This document shows positions 47,577 through 56,769 of a DNA stretch of 64,000 bases, in pieces. The position numbers were made by a program, and so were the translations under genes. The stretch's first letter is position 1. Every line of letters begins with the position of its first letter. The notes under the pieces were generated by a model. It was not told the origin of the DNA. It saw only the letters and a program-made list of their open reading frames with translations, and searched no databases. Source of the DNA: DASXUX01 sp036504595 (GTDB lineage Bacteria > Planctomycetota > SZUA-567 > H5-PLA8); NCBI GenBank assembly GCA_036504595.1, contig DASXUX010000065.1:70778-134777 (forward strand), read 5' to 3'.

Positions 47577-48085
47577 TAGTCGGAATGTCCGCGGTGCCAC
47601 CGGGCCCGGATAACGGCGGAGATCCGCATTGGATGGAAGGTGAGAACAACGTGTTTGTCATCACGAAAGGATCGGTGAAGTTCTCGTTTGTTGATGGAGC
47701 CAAAGATATGTTGCAGCTTTCAGGTACTCTTCCGATCAGTCAGTTCTTCAAGCCGAATGATCGAAAGGTCACGTTCTTAATGGGAGAACTGAAAAAAGAG
47801 TTCACGTTGGACTCGAAGGGAAAGGCTGCTGACGGCAAGAGCCGCTTGAAGTTGAATGGGAAGATGAAGAAGGGCGTTTTCAAGGCCACGCCCGTCAACT
47901 TCACACTTATTGTTAAGGGTGAACCCCTGCTGAAGAAGCTTGAGCCATTTGGATTCACCAGTAGCGATACGAATGTGGCATCTGTATCCACGAGCGTCCG
48001 GGTTCTCGTAGATCAACTCGTCTATCAGACCAGGAAGACGTTCCAGTATAAGGCGACTGCGGGAAAGAGCGGATCGGGGCGATAA
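47453..48085 (+). pseudogene. C-terminal fragment of a PKD-domain secreted protein
   Basis: The frame enters in the middle of a PKD domain at FGDGSIGTGASPAHIYSAAG (normally preceded by W-D), completes it with YTVTLSVWDG, and continues through a strand-rich domain to the end LVYQTRKTFQYKATAGKSGSGR. The N-terminal part and any start are missing; GTG 47513 is only a possible internal start. It is joined out of frame to the truncated DUF6288-like gene. A tail of the same type recurs at 52398-52553. Confidence 0.65.
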
Positions 48086-48216
48086 CCGTTTCATCCTGCG
48101 AGGCAGGCAAAAGCGCCTTCTCAGGAGTCAAGTCCGGCAAATTTGCGGCGGTCTGAGCCACGTGCGTTTCGTCTTTGTCGACGTAAATAGTCCGATTGAG
48201 CGCGGGCGTGAGGGAC
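48077..48216 (-). pseudogene. Tyrosine-recombinase C-terminal fragment (copy 1)
   Basis: The minus strand codes for LNRTIYVDKDETHVAQTAANL and then PDLTPEKALLPASQDE. This matches, nearly position by position, the tail of the fragment at 59484-59675 and the T..IYV.KDE segment around the catalytic Tyr of phage-type integrases. No upstream catalytic Arg/His box is left. It is a decayed scar converging on the PKD-protein tail. Confidence 0.5.
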
Positions 48217-48440
48217 AGAAGACCAGGATCGTTCCGAAAGTGTGCCGCAGGTTCTGCCGCCTAAATAGGACGGATTGCGCCAAGTTCGGATTGCATTAAC
48301 CTAACATAACGTTACCGGACGATACTGCCGGACTTTTCGGTTGTATTGATTCACCGCGTTATCTAAGCATCGCTAGATGCGCAGCCCAAATGGGCAGAAA
48401 CGTCCAAGGTGGTCATGCATCTAAGTCGATGCTCTTAAAA
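48217..48440. other. Intergenic region with no supported gene
   Basis: It is AT-richer than its surroundings. No open frame, tRNA or clear terminator was seen. Confidence 0.4.
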
Positions 48441-49856
48441 TTAGCGACCTGACCCAGGCCATTTCCCATGCGGGTACTTGTCGCGGTAGGCCGCCCACAT
48501 GTCTCTACAGAACGGGGATACACTGTTCGCACCTTGACCTGCGTCGCTACCGCGCTGCATGACTCGATCTGCGTAGTCAAGGAAAGCGTCGTGGTTCCAG
48601 GCATCCTTCTGCTCCATTATGAGGACTGCCAAGGCAACCGCCACAATGCCCGGGTAATTGACGCTCCGATAAGGCGTGTCCCAACCACGGTTGTCTCTTT
48701 CAGGCTCAAGAGCATGACGGATGCCCCATTCTGGCATCCCTATATCTTTGGCCTCATAGGGCTCCTTGTCTTTGGCGCGTTGATCCGGCTTCCACCTTGG
48801 ACTGTGGCTGAGGTCCACATCGGCTTGAGTCACATAGAAGGTCTGCTCATTGTCCTGAAATCGGGTTTTCCAGTGGCCGACATCCTTCATGTGTGGATCA
48901 TTCAGCGCCAATCCGGCGATGAGTATGGGGAGCTTTCGACCGGCACCGTGGCCGCCATCCGCTGGCCAGCCGCCGCTCGCGTCGGAAATGCCTGTCAAAT
49001 CGATTCCGAACTGCACCATATTGATTAAGAGCTTTTCCTTGTTCGGCTGGCCAGGCAGCCTGCTGAAATCGAGATTCATCAAAAGTCCCGCCTGGGATAA
49101 AATTGCGCTGATTTCGCGACCGTAATTCGGCATGTTTTCCGTTGGATGAATATCCGCGCCCAGCCATTGAGTGACATGGTCTATCCAGGGACGTTCCATA
49201 CTCTTGGCAATCTCGTTCGGATCGGGCGTCTTTGGGGGCGGTGGCAGATTCTTTAGCTTAGAGAGGTCGAGCTGTTTTAAGTTGTACTTTACGGTTTTGT
49301 CCTTACCGCAGTACGGCGGGCGGAAACTTCCTTCCGGGGCTGGACCTTTCAGAATAGTCAAGACGGCTGCGGAGCGAGTCGCCGAACGCGGAGCATGACT
49401 ATAGCCGGCAAAGTGCGGCGTGCCGGGCTCTGTGTCCGCCTCCGACTTAAAGAGCCAGCTCACCATGGATACCAAACTCGAATCGGGGGCGAGCACCAAA
49501 GGCGATTCCGGCGAAACTGGTTTGCCGTCGATCAGTCCGGCGTTTAAAGCCGGGGCGTAGCTCCCCTTGATGCGATTGTCGTATCCTTGCTTATCGGTCG
49601 TGCCGGGGTTGGCCATCGAACCATCCTGTCCCGGTTCCGGCGAAAACCCCGGCGCGTGGAGGTCGGTGGTAATACCGATGATCTTCACTGGGCCAACAAC
49701 CCAGTAGTCGCCCGTTACGAATCTCCCAGTCGAATACGGCTTGTCGAATCTCCACGTGATACCGTACTGCGTTATCTTCTGCAGTTCTCCAGGCTCGGCG
49801 GAGACGCCAATCCACGAGGCCGAAAAACAGACCACGCCCAAGATCCAGTGTTTCAT
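48441..49856 (-). CDS. Secreted protein of unknown function
   Basis: This 471-aa protein begins at ATG 49856 with a signal peptide (MKHWILGVVCFSASWIGVSA). It shows KITQYGITWRFDKPYSTGRFVTGDYWVVG, an ITW.FD...G.FV.GDYWV phrase that I have seen in uncharacterised exported PVC and Bacteroidetes proteins, then helical segments with NYGREISAILSQAGLLMNLD and GGWPADGGHGAGRKLPILIAG. The second half resembles an alpha/alpha-toroid such as those of some alginate lyases, but I see no assignable catalytic set. It is a single gene with no clear operon partner. The frame looks intact. Confidence 0.7.
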   Translation of the reverse strand: MKHWILGVVCFSASWIGVSAEPGELQKITQYGITWRFDKPYSTGRFVTGDYWVVGPVKIIGITTDLHAPGFSPEPGQDGSMANPGTTDKQGYDNRIKGSYAPALNAGLIDGKPVSPESPLVLAPDSSLVSMVSWLFKSEADTEPGTPHFAGYSHAPRSATRSAAVLTILKGPAPEGSFRPPYCGKDKTVKYNLKQLDLSKLKNLPPPPKTPDPNEIAKSMERPWIDHVTQWLGADIHPTENMPNYGREISAILSQAGLLMNLDFSRLPGQPNKEKLLINMVQFGIDLTGISDASGGWPADGGHGAGRKLPILIAGLALNDPHMKDVGHWKTRFQDNEQTFYVTQADVDLSHSPRWKPDQRAKDKEPYEAKDIGMPEWGIRHALEPERDNRGWDTPYRSVNYPGIVAVALAVLIMEQKDAWNHDAFLDYADRVMQRGSDAGQGANSVSPFCRDMWAAYRDKYPHGKWPGSGR

Positions 49857-50068
49857 GCCATCGCCCTCTAGCAGTACGTTCGCACTTCACATACTACCAG
49901 AGTTTTCGAATTATAGCAGGCTGCCGAACAATGCGCTCACGCGCTAATCGCACAACGAAGGTCATTGTGGGCGCTCTACTCGCGTACGCGTTCACTCTTC
50001 TGGTTGAAAGCACATACGCGGTGATGCCCATGAGTGTTGTGTAAGCCACTACTCTACGTGGATCGTGA

Positions 50069-50317
50069 TCAAACCAGGTTGCAGTCCCTCCGATTCTGCG
50101 CGGATAAAGATATCCCCCGGCTTACGTTTGCTGCGCACGACCAGTTGCGCCCGGCCCTGATAGGTGTGTCATCGAAGGCGGGTGTTTCTGCGCAAGCGGG
50201 GTCGGAGTTGGTAAATCGCCAGTCGAAATCAAACAATTCACGAACACGTGGCGAACCGGCCGCAGGGCAATGGACCGCAGACAAAAGCAAGGCGAGTATA
50301 ACGAATGTTCTCGTCAT
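50069..50317 (-). pseudogene. N-terminal remnant of a GH2 beta-galactosidase-like gene
   Basis: ATG 50317 opens a signal peptide (MTRTFVILALLLSAVHCPAAG) followed by the typical GH2 start RELFDFDWRFTNSDPACAET and PAFDDTP. In whole enzymes this leads on to W...LPHDW; here similarity stops near 50155 and the rest is unrelated. The enzyme body is absent. AAGGCGA precedes the ATG. Confidence 0.5.
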
Positions 50318-50956
50318 TGGTGTCGCCTTTTTAGCCCCACGACAGCTGTCCTCAAGTAACTGTTACACCCTTGATGGAGTCGTGTTCCTGGGAAAGCAAG
50401 ACTCTCGCACCTGCCAATCTCAGGGTTGTGCTCGAAGGTCGGCGCGGCGTTCTGCTCGTCCGAGTTCACCCGAACTGGACCTGTGCGTTGAACTAGACCA
50501 CTGCGTGGTAAAGCGCCCACAACGGCCTTCGCTGTGCGACCAGCGAGTTCTGGCGATGTGGTTGGGTCTGTTTACTTACGCGGTGGATCCGCTACCCCGG
50601 CTTTAAAAGGACGTTAAGTGCGTCATCTAGCGCAAGCTGCGTTTGTGCCAGTGGCGAACGTGCTCTCTTTTTCGCGCCGCCGGCCTAAAAACGGCACCGG
50701 CCGCATAGTACTAAGGTGTTATAGGAATAACGGCACACTTTTACTGCATTTTATACATCTCAACTTAGACTCCGAACCGCAACCTAGGGCTGCCGGGCAG
50801 TAAGCCTGGATGGAAGGCCCGCGCGGGCAATAGCTGATCACAAAGGTGCTGCGCCCCAACCAAAGTGCGCCGAAAAAGGACGAACGCCGGAGCCGGCTTT
50901 CGCCGGCACATTAGCTGTTTCTGACTCGCTAGTACGTGCAAGAGTCCAGGAGACTG
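50318..50956. other. Non-coding leader upstream of the GGDEF gene
   Basis: No supportable gene. A GCCGGC-TTTC-GCCGGC hairpin lies at 50892-50907, about 50 bp before the GGDEF start. AGGAG at 50949 serves the ATG at 50957. No complete c-di-GMP riboswitch could be drawn. Confidence 0.4.
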
Positions 50957-52507
50957 ATGCGAGTGAGCACAAGGGGCGACGACGTGACTTCCTTGCAGGG
51001 CGAGGTTCTCATGACCGGCGCCTTTGTTCGCCCAAGCCGGGTGTTGCTGGTTTCGGCCTCTCAGAACGAAGCGGCGCACATCGAGCGTGTGCTAGCTCTT
51101 GACAACAACTCGGTTGAGTCCGTCGCCACATTTGGGGAGGCCATGGCCAGCCTTGAGGAGGGCAAGCCGGACCTCATCCTTTTGGGCGCGGCGCTAGGCA
51201 ACCCGGTTGGTTTTGACTTCTGCCGGACGCTAAAGCAGGTGCCAAGCCTGCAATACATTCCTGTCGTCATTTTCCTCTCCAGCAGCGCCGCAGGCAGCCA
51301 AATCGATGCGCTCGACTGCGGCGCCAACGACGTGGTGCGCGAGCCGCTTGATGAGCTCGTCTTCCGCGCCCGCATTCGCGCGCTGCTCAAGTACAAACGC
51401 GCAGTGGCGGCGCTCCGCAGCGCTCGCAACACGCTCGAGCAGCAGGTACACGAGCGGACCGTAGAGTTGCAGGCGCGAGAGGAAGACCTGCAGAGGGAGA
51501 TCGCTGGGCACAAGCAGACCGAGGCGGCCCTGAAGGAGAGCCAGGAGCGCTATGCTCTGGCTGCCCGAGGCTCGAACGACGGCCTCTGGGACTGGGACCT
51601 GCGCACCAACAAAGTGTACTTTTCGCCGAGGTGGAAGAGCATGCTGGGCCATCCGGATAGCGCCCACTTCGAATCGCCCGAGGACTGGTTCGCGTGTATC
51701 ACGCCTGCCGACGTGGAGCCCTTCCAGCAGTCGCTCCGCGCACATCTGGAGGGCGTCACCGAGACCTTCTCGGTCGAGTGCCGTCTGCAACATAAAGACC
51801 GCACACTCCGCTGGGTGCTGGTGCGCGGAATGGCGGTCCGCGACGAGAATGGCGTCGCCTGCCGGATCGCCGGGTCGCAGACCGACATCACGACGCGCAA
51901 GATGATGGAACTCCACTTGCGTCATGACGCCGTCCACGACTCCTTAACCGGCCTGCCCAACCGCACCCTTCTGGTTGATCGTCTTGCCCAGGCCATCGCG
52001 CGAATGAAGCGCGATCCGGCGCGCGGCTATGCCGTGCTGCTGCTCGACATCGACAAGTTCAAGATCGTAAACGACAGCCTCGGCCACGGCATCGGCGACC
52101 ACCTGCTCATTGAGTTCGCTCGCCGCCTGCGCCAGTCAGGGCGCGCCTCCGATACTGTCGCCCGTCTGGGGGGTGATGAGTTTGTCGTGCTGCTTGAGAA
52201 TAGCGGCGGGTTACCGGCGGCCACGGCAGCCGCGGAGCGCATCCACGCGGACTTCAAGACTCCGCTGAACGTCCACGGGCGACAGATGTACGTCACCACC
52301 AGCGTCGGTGTGGTGATCGGCAGGCCGCGGTACCAGCGTGCCGACGACGTGTTGCGCGATGCAGACACCGCGCTCTATGAGGTGTCTCACCGGCACCCAC
52401 TCGCCAGCATTTGTGGAGGAGGGGTTGACGAACGCCACTGCGGCAAACAAGCCAGTCGTTCTGCAGGTGCAGTTTATCTTCAACGGCGTGCTCTATCAGG
52501 CAGATAA
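50957..52507 (+). CDS. Pseudo-receiver / PAS / GGDEF diguanylate cyclase, C-terminally truncated
   Basis: From ATG 50957 (AGGAG upstream) the order is: receiver-like domain (about 27-145), coiled coil (about 150-195), PAS/PAC (about 196-315; ERYALAARGSNDGLWDWDL) and GGDEF (about 325-475). The GGDEF site (405-409) is intact and an RxxD inhibitory site (396-399) sits exactly five residues before it, so c-di-GMP synthesis with feedback is possible. In the receiver, G77 stands where the phospho-Asp belongs and the Lys is Arg, so it cannot be phosphorylated in the normal way. The last GGDEF helix breaks off after DADTALYE (about 52380); the following residues read another gene out of frame. Confidence 0.75.
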   Translation: MRVSTRGDDVTSLQGEVLMTGAFVRPSRVLLVSASQNEAAHIERVLALDNNSVESVATFGEAMASLEEGKPDLILLGAALGNPVGFDFCRTLKQVPSLQYIPVVIFLSSSAAGSQIDALDCGANDVVREPLDELVFRARIRALLKYKRAVAALRSARNTLEQQVHERTVELQAREEDLQREIAGHKQTEAALKESQERYALAARGSNDGLWDWDLRTNKVYFSPRWKSMLGHPDSAHFESPEDWFACITPADVEPFQQSLRAHLEGVTETFSVECRLQHKDRTLRWVLVRGMAVRDENGVACRIAGSQTDITTRKMMELHLRHDAVHDSLTGLPNRTLLVDRLAQAIARMKRDPARGYAVLLLDIDKFKIVNDSLGHGIGDHLLIEFARRLRQSGRASDTVARLGGDEFVVLLENSGGLPAATAAAERIHADFKTPLNVHGRQMYVTTSVGVVIGRPRYQRADDVLRDADTALYEVSHRHPLASICGGGVDERHCGKQASRSAGAVYLQRRALSGR

Positions 52508-52553
52508 GAACATGCTCTACACCGGCACCGGAAAGACAGGCCGGGCGAAGTAG
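52398..52553 (+). pseudogene. C-terminal tail of a second PKD-type secreted protein
   Basis: A frame overlapping the end of the GGDEF gene codes for HSPAFVEEGLTNATAANKP and VQFIFNGVLYQADKNMLYTG, ending TGKTGRAK and TAG. The V..L.YQ..K..Y....GK.G pattern matches the end of the 47453-48085 fragment. A terminator hairpin follows, so this is the true 3' end of a lost gene. Confidence 0.5.
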
Positions 52554-52581
52554 AAGACGAGCGAAGACTCACGATGTCCAG

Positions 52582-52620
52582 AGCACCCCCGCGAAACGAG
52601 TAGCGGGGTGCTTTGTTTCT
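52582..52620 (+). terminator. Rho-independent terminator
   Basis: AGCACCCCCGC, loop GAAACGAGTA and GCGGGGTGCT form a 10-bp GC-rich stem with one bulged C, followed by TTGTTTCT. It ends the transcript of the GGDEF/PKD-tail fusion. Confidence 0.7.
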
Positions 52621-53041
52621 GTGCGCACGATGGTGGAGTCGCCAGTATTCTTCAGTGCGCTGCGGTCACTTCGACGATGAGCAGGATAGGCGGCTGCAGT
52701 TTTCGGGCCGTGTAAACGCTTGCCGTGGAACGGGACCATGCTTACTTGGAGACCTGCAGCAAGAGCGGCGGAAGTTCAAGCTTACGACTCGAGCGCGAGG
52801 CGGAGAAAGCCACAACTAACTAACTGATGCGTGCAATGAGGCGTACGACAGCATTTTCTTAAAGGAGCGGTCGGTGCGCGAAGGCTATGAAGCCATCACG
52901 AACTCCTTCGAACAGTGGTGTACGGCGGCATTCCCGCTTAAAAGATCGGCCGGTGTCGGATATCCTATCCTAAGAGGAGCTATGAAGATTCCCCGGTTTC
53001 AAGCTGGCGCGTGGGCTTATGGTAACACCTTTTAGTTTTTC
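52621..53041. other. Intergenic region, about 420 bases
   Basis: Only short frames occur; one plus-strand stretch near 52820-52950 codes for LTDACNEAYDSIFLKERSV, which could be a coding fragment but is not recognised. Confidence 0.3.
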
Positions 53042-53215
53042 CTAGCGCGCGACTGCTGCGATCAGCGTCAGTATTGCGGCCTTGATGTGTTCGGGAAGTG
53101 CCTGCCATGACGCGACTATCTGTAGCAAATCAAGTGGTAGACCTATGCTAGGCTCTTTAGGCGGACATCTGGGCGGTAATGCTGCTTCTGAGTTTGCGCT
53201 AAGTTGCTGGCTGCT
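53042..53215 (-). pseudogene. Possible integrase C-terminal tail (copy 2)
   Basis: The minus strand codes for LPLDLLQIVASWQALPEHIK and then AAILTLIAAVAR with a stop. A D.L..IV..W..LPEHIKA.IL.L ending is, from memory, common at the C-terminus of planctomycete site-specific integrases. The remainder of the enzyme is absent; upstream sequence belongs to the DUF5060-like fragment. Confidence 0.35.
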
Positions 53216-54480
53216 ATTGGGCTTCTGGGATCCTATGCTTGGGTTTTGAATCCACTGCGGCCAGGTTGCAGCTGTTGCTCCACGTGGCAGCATCGGCCTG
53301 CCAGTCTGACTTGGAGACGGCCGCAGGATACGTCGCGCCGCTGAGCCGGTAGGGATCGTTGTTGGCAAAATACGTGCGAATGGCGCCACACCAAGCGGTC
53401 GCTTGGGCAGGATCGGCGCCGGTTGTGCCGGCGTAGCCCGTGGTGCCTTCGATTTCCACCAGATTCACCCATGCGACCACGGCGCGGCTATAGCCCCACC
53501 GCGCCAGGATGTAACGATAGTAATTCTTCTGGTACACCCACTGCGCTGTATCGTTGGAACCGCTTGTGGTTTGAAAGAAGTTCGTGGCGGTACAAAGGCT
53601 TGAGTAGGCGAGATTATCCCAGTAGCCAGTGCCCCAACTGTGAGTACCGGTCTGACGCAGATTGCCGTGTGACCAAATGGATGGCAGCAGGTACACCCCG
53701 GCCGCCTCAGCGCGAGCGACGACGCCGTCAAGATAGGCGCATGCCGGCTGGTTATAAACGCCGATCCCTTGCGTGATGTTCTCGATCGGGGCGCGGGGCT
53801 GCGAATCGTTTGGCGTAATCCACGGGGAGTTCACCCAGAAGCTCATCAGGTTGATCCCTTGCGCAGCCAGGCTGGAGAACGCCGGCTGTTCGACATCGTA
53901 TTGCCAGCCGTTGTTGGCGCCGATGGCGTACAGCACGGGGCCTTCAGTAAACCGCAGGTTGTTGCCGTCAATTCGCGCAAAGCCGGGCGAAGCTGAGGCG
54001 ACACAGGTCAAGCTGCCACCCGACCAATTGGCCGTCCCGCCGCTGTCCTGAGCGCTGACAGTGAAGGTCCATGTGCCAGTTTGCGTTGGAGCAAAACGCA
54101 GGCGCCAGGTGGCGCCATCATAGTAGCCGCAAACCGGTCGCTGGCTGGCATCGGGCGCGGTAAACGTTGCATTCAGATCCAGACCGCCTGAACCTGGGCG
54201 CGGATCGTAGTTGTTGATGTAGGTTCCGCCGGTGAGAGCAACCACCAGTTCGACCTTGCCGTACTTAGGCGCGGCCTGCGGATCTGCAGGCGCAACGATG
54301 CTGACACCGCTGATCGTCAGCGGGGAGGCGACCGTAATGTCAAACGCGCTGCTGATAGCATCGGGCAGCCCGGACGCACTGGCCGTCAACGTGTACCCTG
54401 TTGCCGCGTTATTAATGGAGAGCCCGCTGAATGTCGCAACACCGCTGAGAGCTGACAGCGTTTTTGTTCCTCCGTGGTAA
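53214..54480 (-). pseudogene. Ig-like / DUF5060 / glycoside-hydrolase-like fragment
   Basis: After the frameshift at the end of the subtilase, the minus strand continues with an Ig-like end (LSALSGVATFSGLSINNAATG). A DUF5060-type beta-sandwich follows (VELVVALTGGTYINNYDP, WRLRFAPTQTGTWTFTV), then a barrel start of the putative endoglucanase-like kind (FTEGPVLYAIGANNGWQYD, INLMSFWVNSPWI, VAWVNLVEIEGTTGY with a candidate catalytic Glu). It ends abruptly at NLAAVDSKPKHRIPEAQ, so the barrel C-terminus is missing. It probably belonged to one long exported protein. Confidence 0.6.
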
Positions 54481-56578
54481 CGGTGGTTCCAAAGCCGTCT
54501 TGCAGCGCCACAACCGGTCGTATCCCGAACCCAATCCCCGCTTTGCCGCCGCCGGGCTGCGTCGTGAAGGCCAGTTGCGTGGCCGCCGTAGAAAGCGTCC
54601 AACTGCCGCTGCCAGAGACGCGCTTGATTACCAGATACGCGCTCTGCGTGCTGGAAGGGGTGTAACTGATGCTCTCGGTGGTGCCGTTGCCTGAGTTGGT
54701 GCTGGAAGACAGGATCACCGGGTTGCCTTTGGCATCAGGGGCGGCCGAATACAGGTACAGATCGAAGTCACCGGTCGATGGCGTCGCCAGGTTGAAAACA
54801 ACACGCCGGCTCTGTACCAGAGAGACTCTGCGGCCCCACGCGCGGCGATCAAAGATGCCGCCCGCGGTCGAGTCCGATAGCGTGCCACCGCTATAGGCGG
54901 TCATAACGCATTCAATAGCGGCATCCACATTCAGCATGCCGTAACCTTCGTAGATGTCCTTGGGGGCAGCGGCGCGGCCGAGTGCCGGGTTGGCGCCGGC
55001 GCTTGCTTCTCGGACGGCATTGCTCTCTGTCGCCGTGGCGCATAGCAGCGCCTTTACGAGTTTTGCGTGCGTGGCGGAGTTGAAATCCCATGTCACTCCA
55101 GACTGCTGCAGGGCATCGATAACCAGTGCGGCGGATCCGGCAGCGAACGGTGAGGCCATGGATGTCCCCATCATCGGGGTGTAGTCATTGGCCTGCACGT
55201 CCGCAAAACTGCTGTTCTCCGCGTCAGAGTTGTTGCTGTCCACGGAGCGGATCACGCCAAAGTACTGGGACCCGCCTGGCGCCATCAGGTCCGGCTTCAT
55301 GTCGTCGGTACCGCTACCATCAAGCGTGAAACCAAGAGAGGTGTACTGCGTCAACTGGTCGTTTCGGTTCGCCGCGGCCACGGTAAGCGCGAGCCCCGCC
55401 CGACCGGGATCGCCCACGGTCAGGGTCGGGCCATCGTTGCCGGCTGAGCAGCAGGCGACGATCCCATTGTTCACCATCGTGTTCACCTTGTCTCTTAGCA
55501 GGGTGTAGGTCGTGGGGTGCCCTTGGGCATCCGTCATACCGAGGCTCATGTTCACCACTTTGATATTGTGCGCGATGCGCTGAGTGACCATGCCGTCCAC
55601 TGCATTACAGATATCGGTCCAACTGCCGCCGCCATCGGTCTGGTACAGCGGATACAACGTGGTGCTGCCGCCCCCCACCCAAGTCGCCACCGAGCTCCAA
55701 TTGATGGTCTGGCCGGCAGGGAAATGAATCGGGCTGGGATAGAAACTTCCGCTAGTTACGCCAGTGAGGTCTCCATTATCGGTCCAGGACACTTGGGTTG
55801 GGTTAGCGCCGACGGTTTGACCGGTACCCAGCACGATGCCTGAAACGTGGCTGCCATGTCCACCGTAATCGACTGGAATGGGCTCCCCGTCGGCAGTGTA
55901 ATCGTGCCAATACTCCATGCGCGCCGAACCCAGGTCAGGATGAGATGCGTCGAATCCCGTGTCCAGGATCGCGACGGTGATGTTGTTGTTGCCTGCGAAG
56001 CCGCTGGCGCTGCCCGCGAACCCCGGCACCCAGACCGGGCGCGCGCGACCATTCCTCGTGGCATCAAGAAGGTGAAGCTTAGCAGGCCGGTCCTGCGCAA
56101 CGACTACTAACGTATCGCCCAACGCTGCCGGAAGCTTTTCAGTCTGATTTCGTGCGATAACGCCGCTCCACCCGTAGCTAACCGATTCGTAAATGTAATC
56201 TATCGTGCCGCCGAGCGCGCCGAAGGCGTCAAGCTGTGCCTGTGTGATCTGCTGTGAGAACACGAGCTCGACCCGGATAAGTTCACTCTGATCTTTCCGC
56301 AGGTGGGCCACGCCAACGGGCTTGATCTTGTCGTCTATCTTGTCGCCATCGATATCGATTTCCGCATGACGATTGATGACTGGCTTGACCCTGGGCTCAC
56401 GTGGTGGAACGATCCTCTGCTTTGGGAGAGGGGCTGGAAACGCGACTGGCGCCGCCTGTCCAGCGATGGCGGAGGAGCCCACGAAGCTCCCAAGTACCAC
56501 GGCCAAGGCCAACAGCGAGATCGGGGCCACTCGAACCAGCACGCACACGTCGTGAGTCTCGAACTTCGCAGAACGCAT
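54386..56578 (-). CDS. Exported S8 subtilisin-like serine peptidase, C-terminus frameshifted
   Basis: ATG 56578 has GGAGGG upstream. After a signal sequence (about 15-40) and a propeptide, the catalytic triad is D206 (AILDTGFDASHPDL), H241 (GGHGSHVSG) and S473 (GTSMASP), with oxyanion N381 in SAGNDG. A P/proprotein-like beta-sandwich (about 570-670; GDFDLYLYSAAP) and an Ig-like strand set (VVALQDGFGTTVTT) follow. At about 54477 one G seems lost from a run, and the frame leaves the homologous sequence, which continues in the next frame. The protease domain itself is whole and probably active. Confidence 0.85.
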   Translation of the reverse strand: MRSAKFETHDVCVLVRVAPISLLALAVVLGSFVGSSAIAGQAAPVAFPAPLPKQRIVPPREPRVKPVINRHAEIDIDGDKIDDKIKPVGVAHLRKDQSELIRVELVFSQQITQAQLDAFGALGGTIDYIYESVSYGWSGVIARNQTEKLPAALGDTLVVVAQDRPAKLHLLDATRNGRARPVWVPGFAGSASGFAGNNNITVAILDTGFDASHPDLGSARMEYWHDYTADGEPIPVDYGGHGSHVSGIVLGTGQTVGANPTQVSWTDNGDLTGVTSGSFYPSPIHFPAGQTINWSSVATWVGGGSTTLYPLYQTDGGGSWTDICNAVDGMVTQRIAHNIKVVNMSLGMTDAQGHPTTYTLLRDKVNTMVNNGIVACCSAGNDGPTLTVGDPGRAGLALTVAAANRNDQLTQYTSLGFTLDGSGTDDMKPDLMAPGGSQYFGVIRSVDSNNSDAENSSFADVQANDYTPMMGTSMASPFAAGSAALVIDALQQSGVTWDFNSATHAKLVKALLCATATESNAVREASAGANPALGRAAAPKDIYEGYGMLNVDAAIECVMTAYSGGTLSDSTAGGIFDRRAWGRRVSLVQSRRVVFNLATPSTGDFDLYLYSAAPDAKGNPVILSSSTNSGNGTTESISYTPSSTQSAYLVIKRVSGSGSWTLSTAATQLAFTTQPGGGKAGIGFGIRPVVALQDGFGTTVTTEEQKRCQLSAVLRHSAGSPLITRQQGTR

Positions 56579-56769
56579 GGCACCCTCCGGCCTTGCGACC
56601 CTCTTACGCCAGCTCTCACGAGATCAATGTTCGAAAGTAGACGCCAACGAATTGCTCTATGTTTTCCCGAATCGTATACGGCTCTTGGGGAGCGTCAAGA
56701 GGTTGCCAACTTTGCCAAGTGGCATACCTAGTGCGGCACTCCGCACATCAAGCAGCGGCTAGCGCCCCG

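Noticed and set aside
50034..50606. 190-codon plus-strand frame
   Set aside because: Low-complexity Arg/Ser product, antisense to the GH2 remnant with its signal peptide and ribosome site.
50640..50720. c-di-GMP (GEMM-type) riboswitch before the GGDEF gene
   Set aside because: Only a short CCGGCCTAAA-like piece is present; the paired stems and the second conserved loop are missing.
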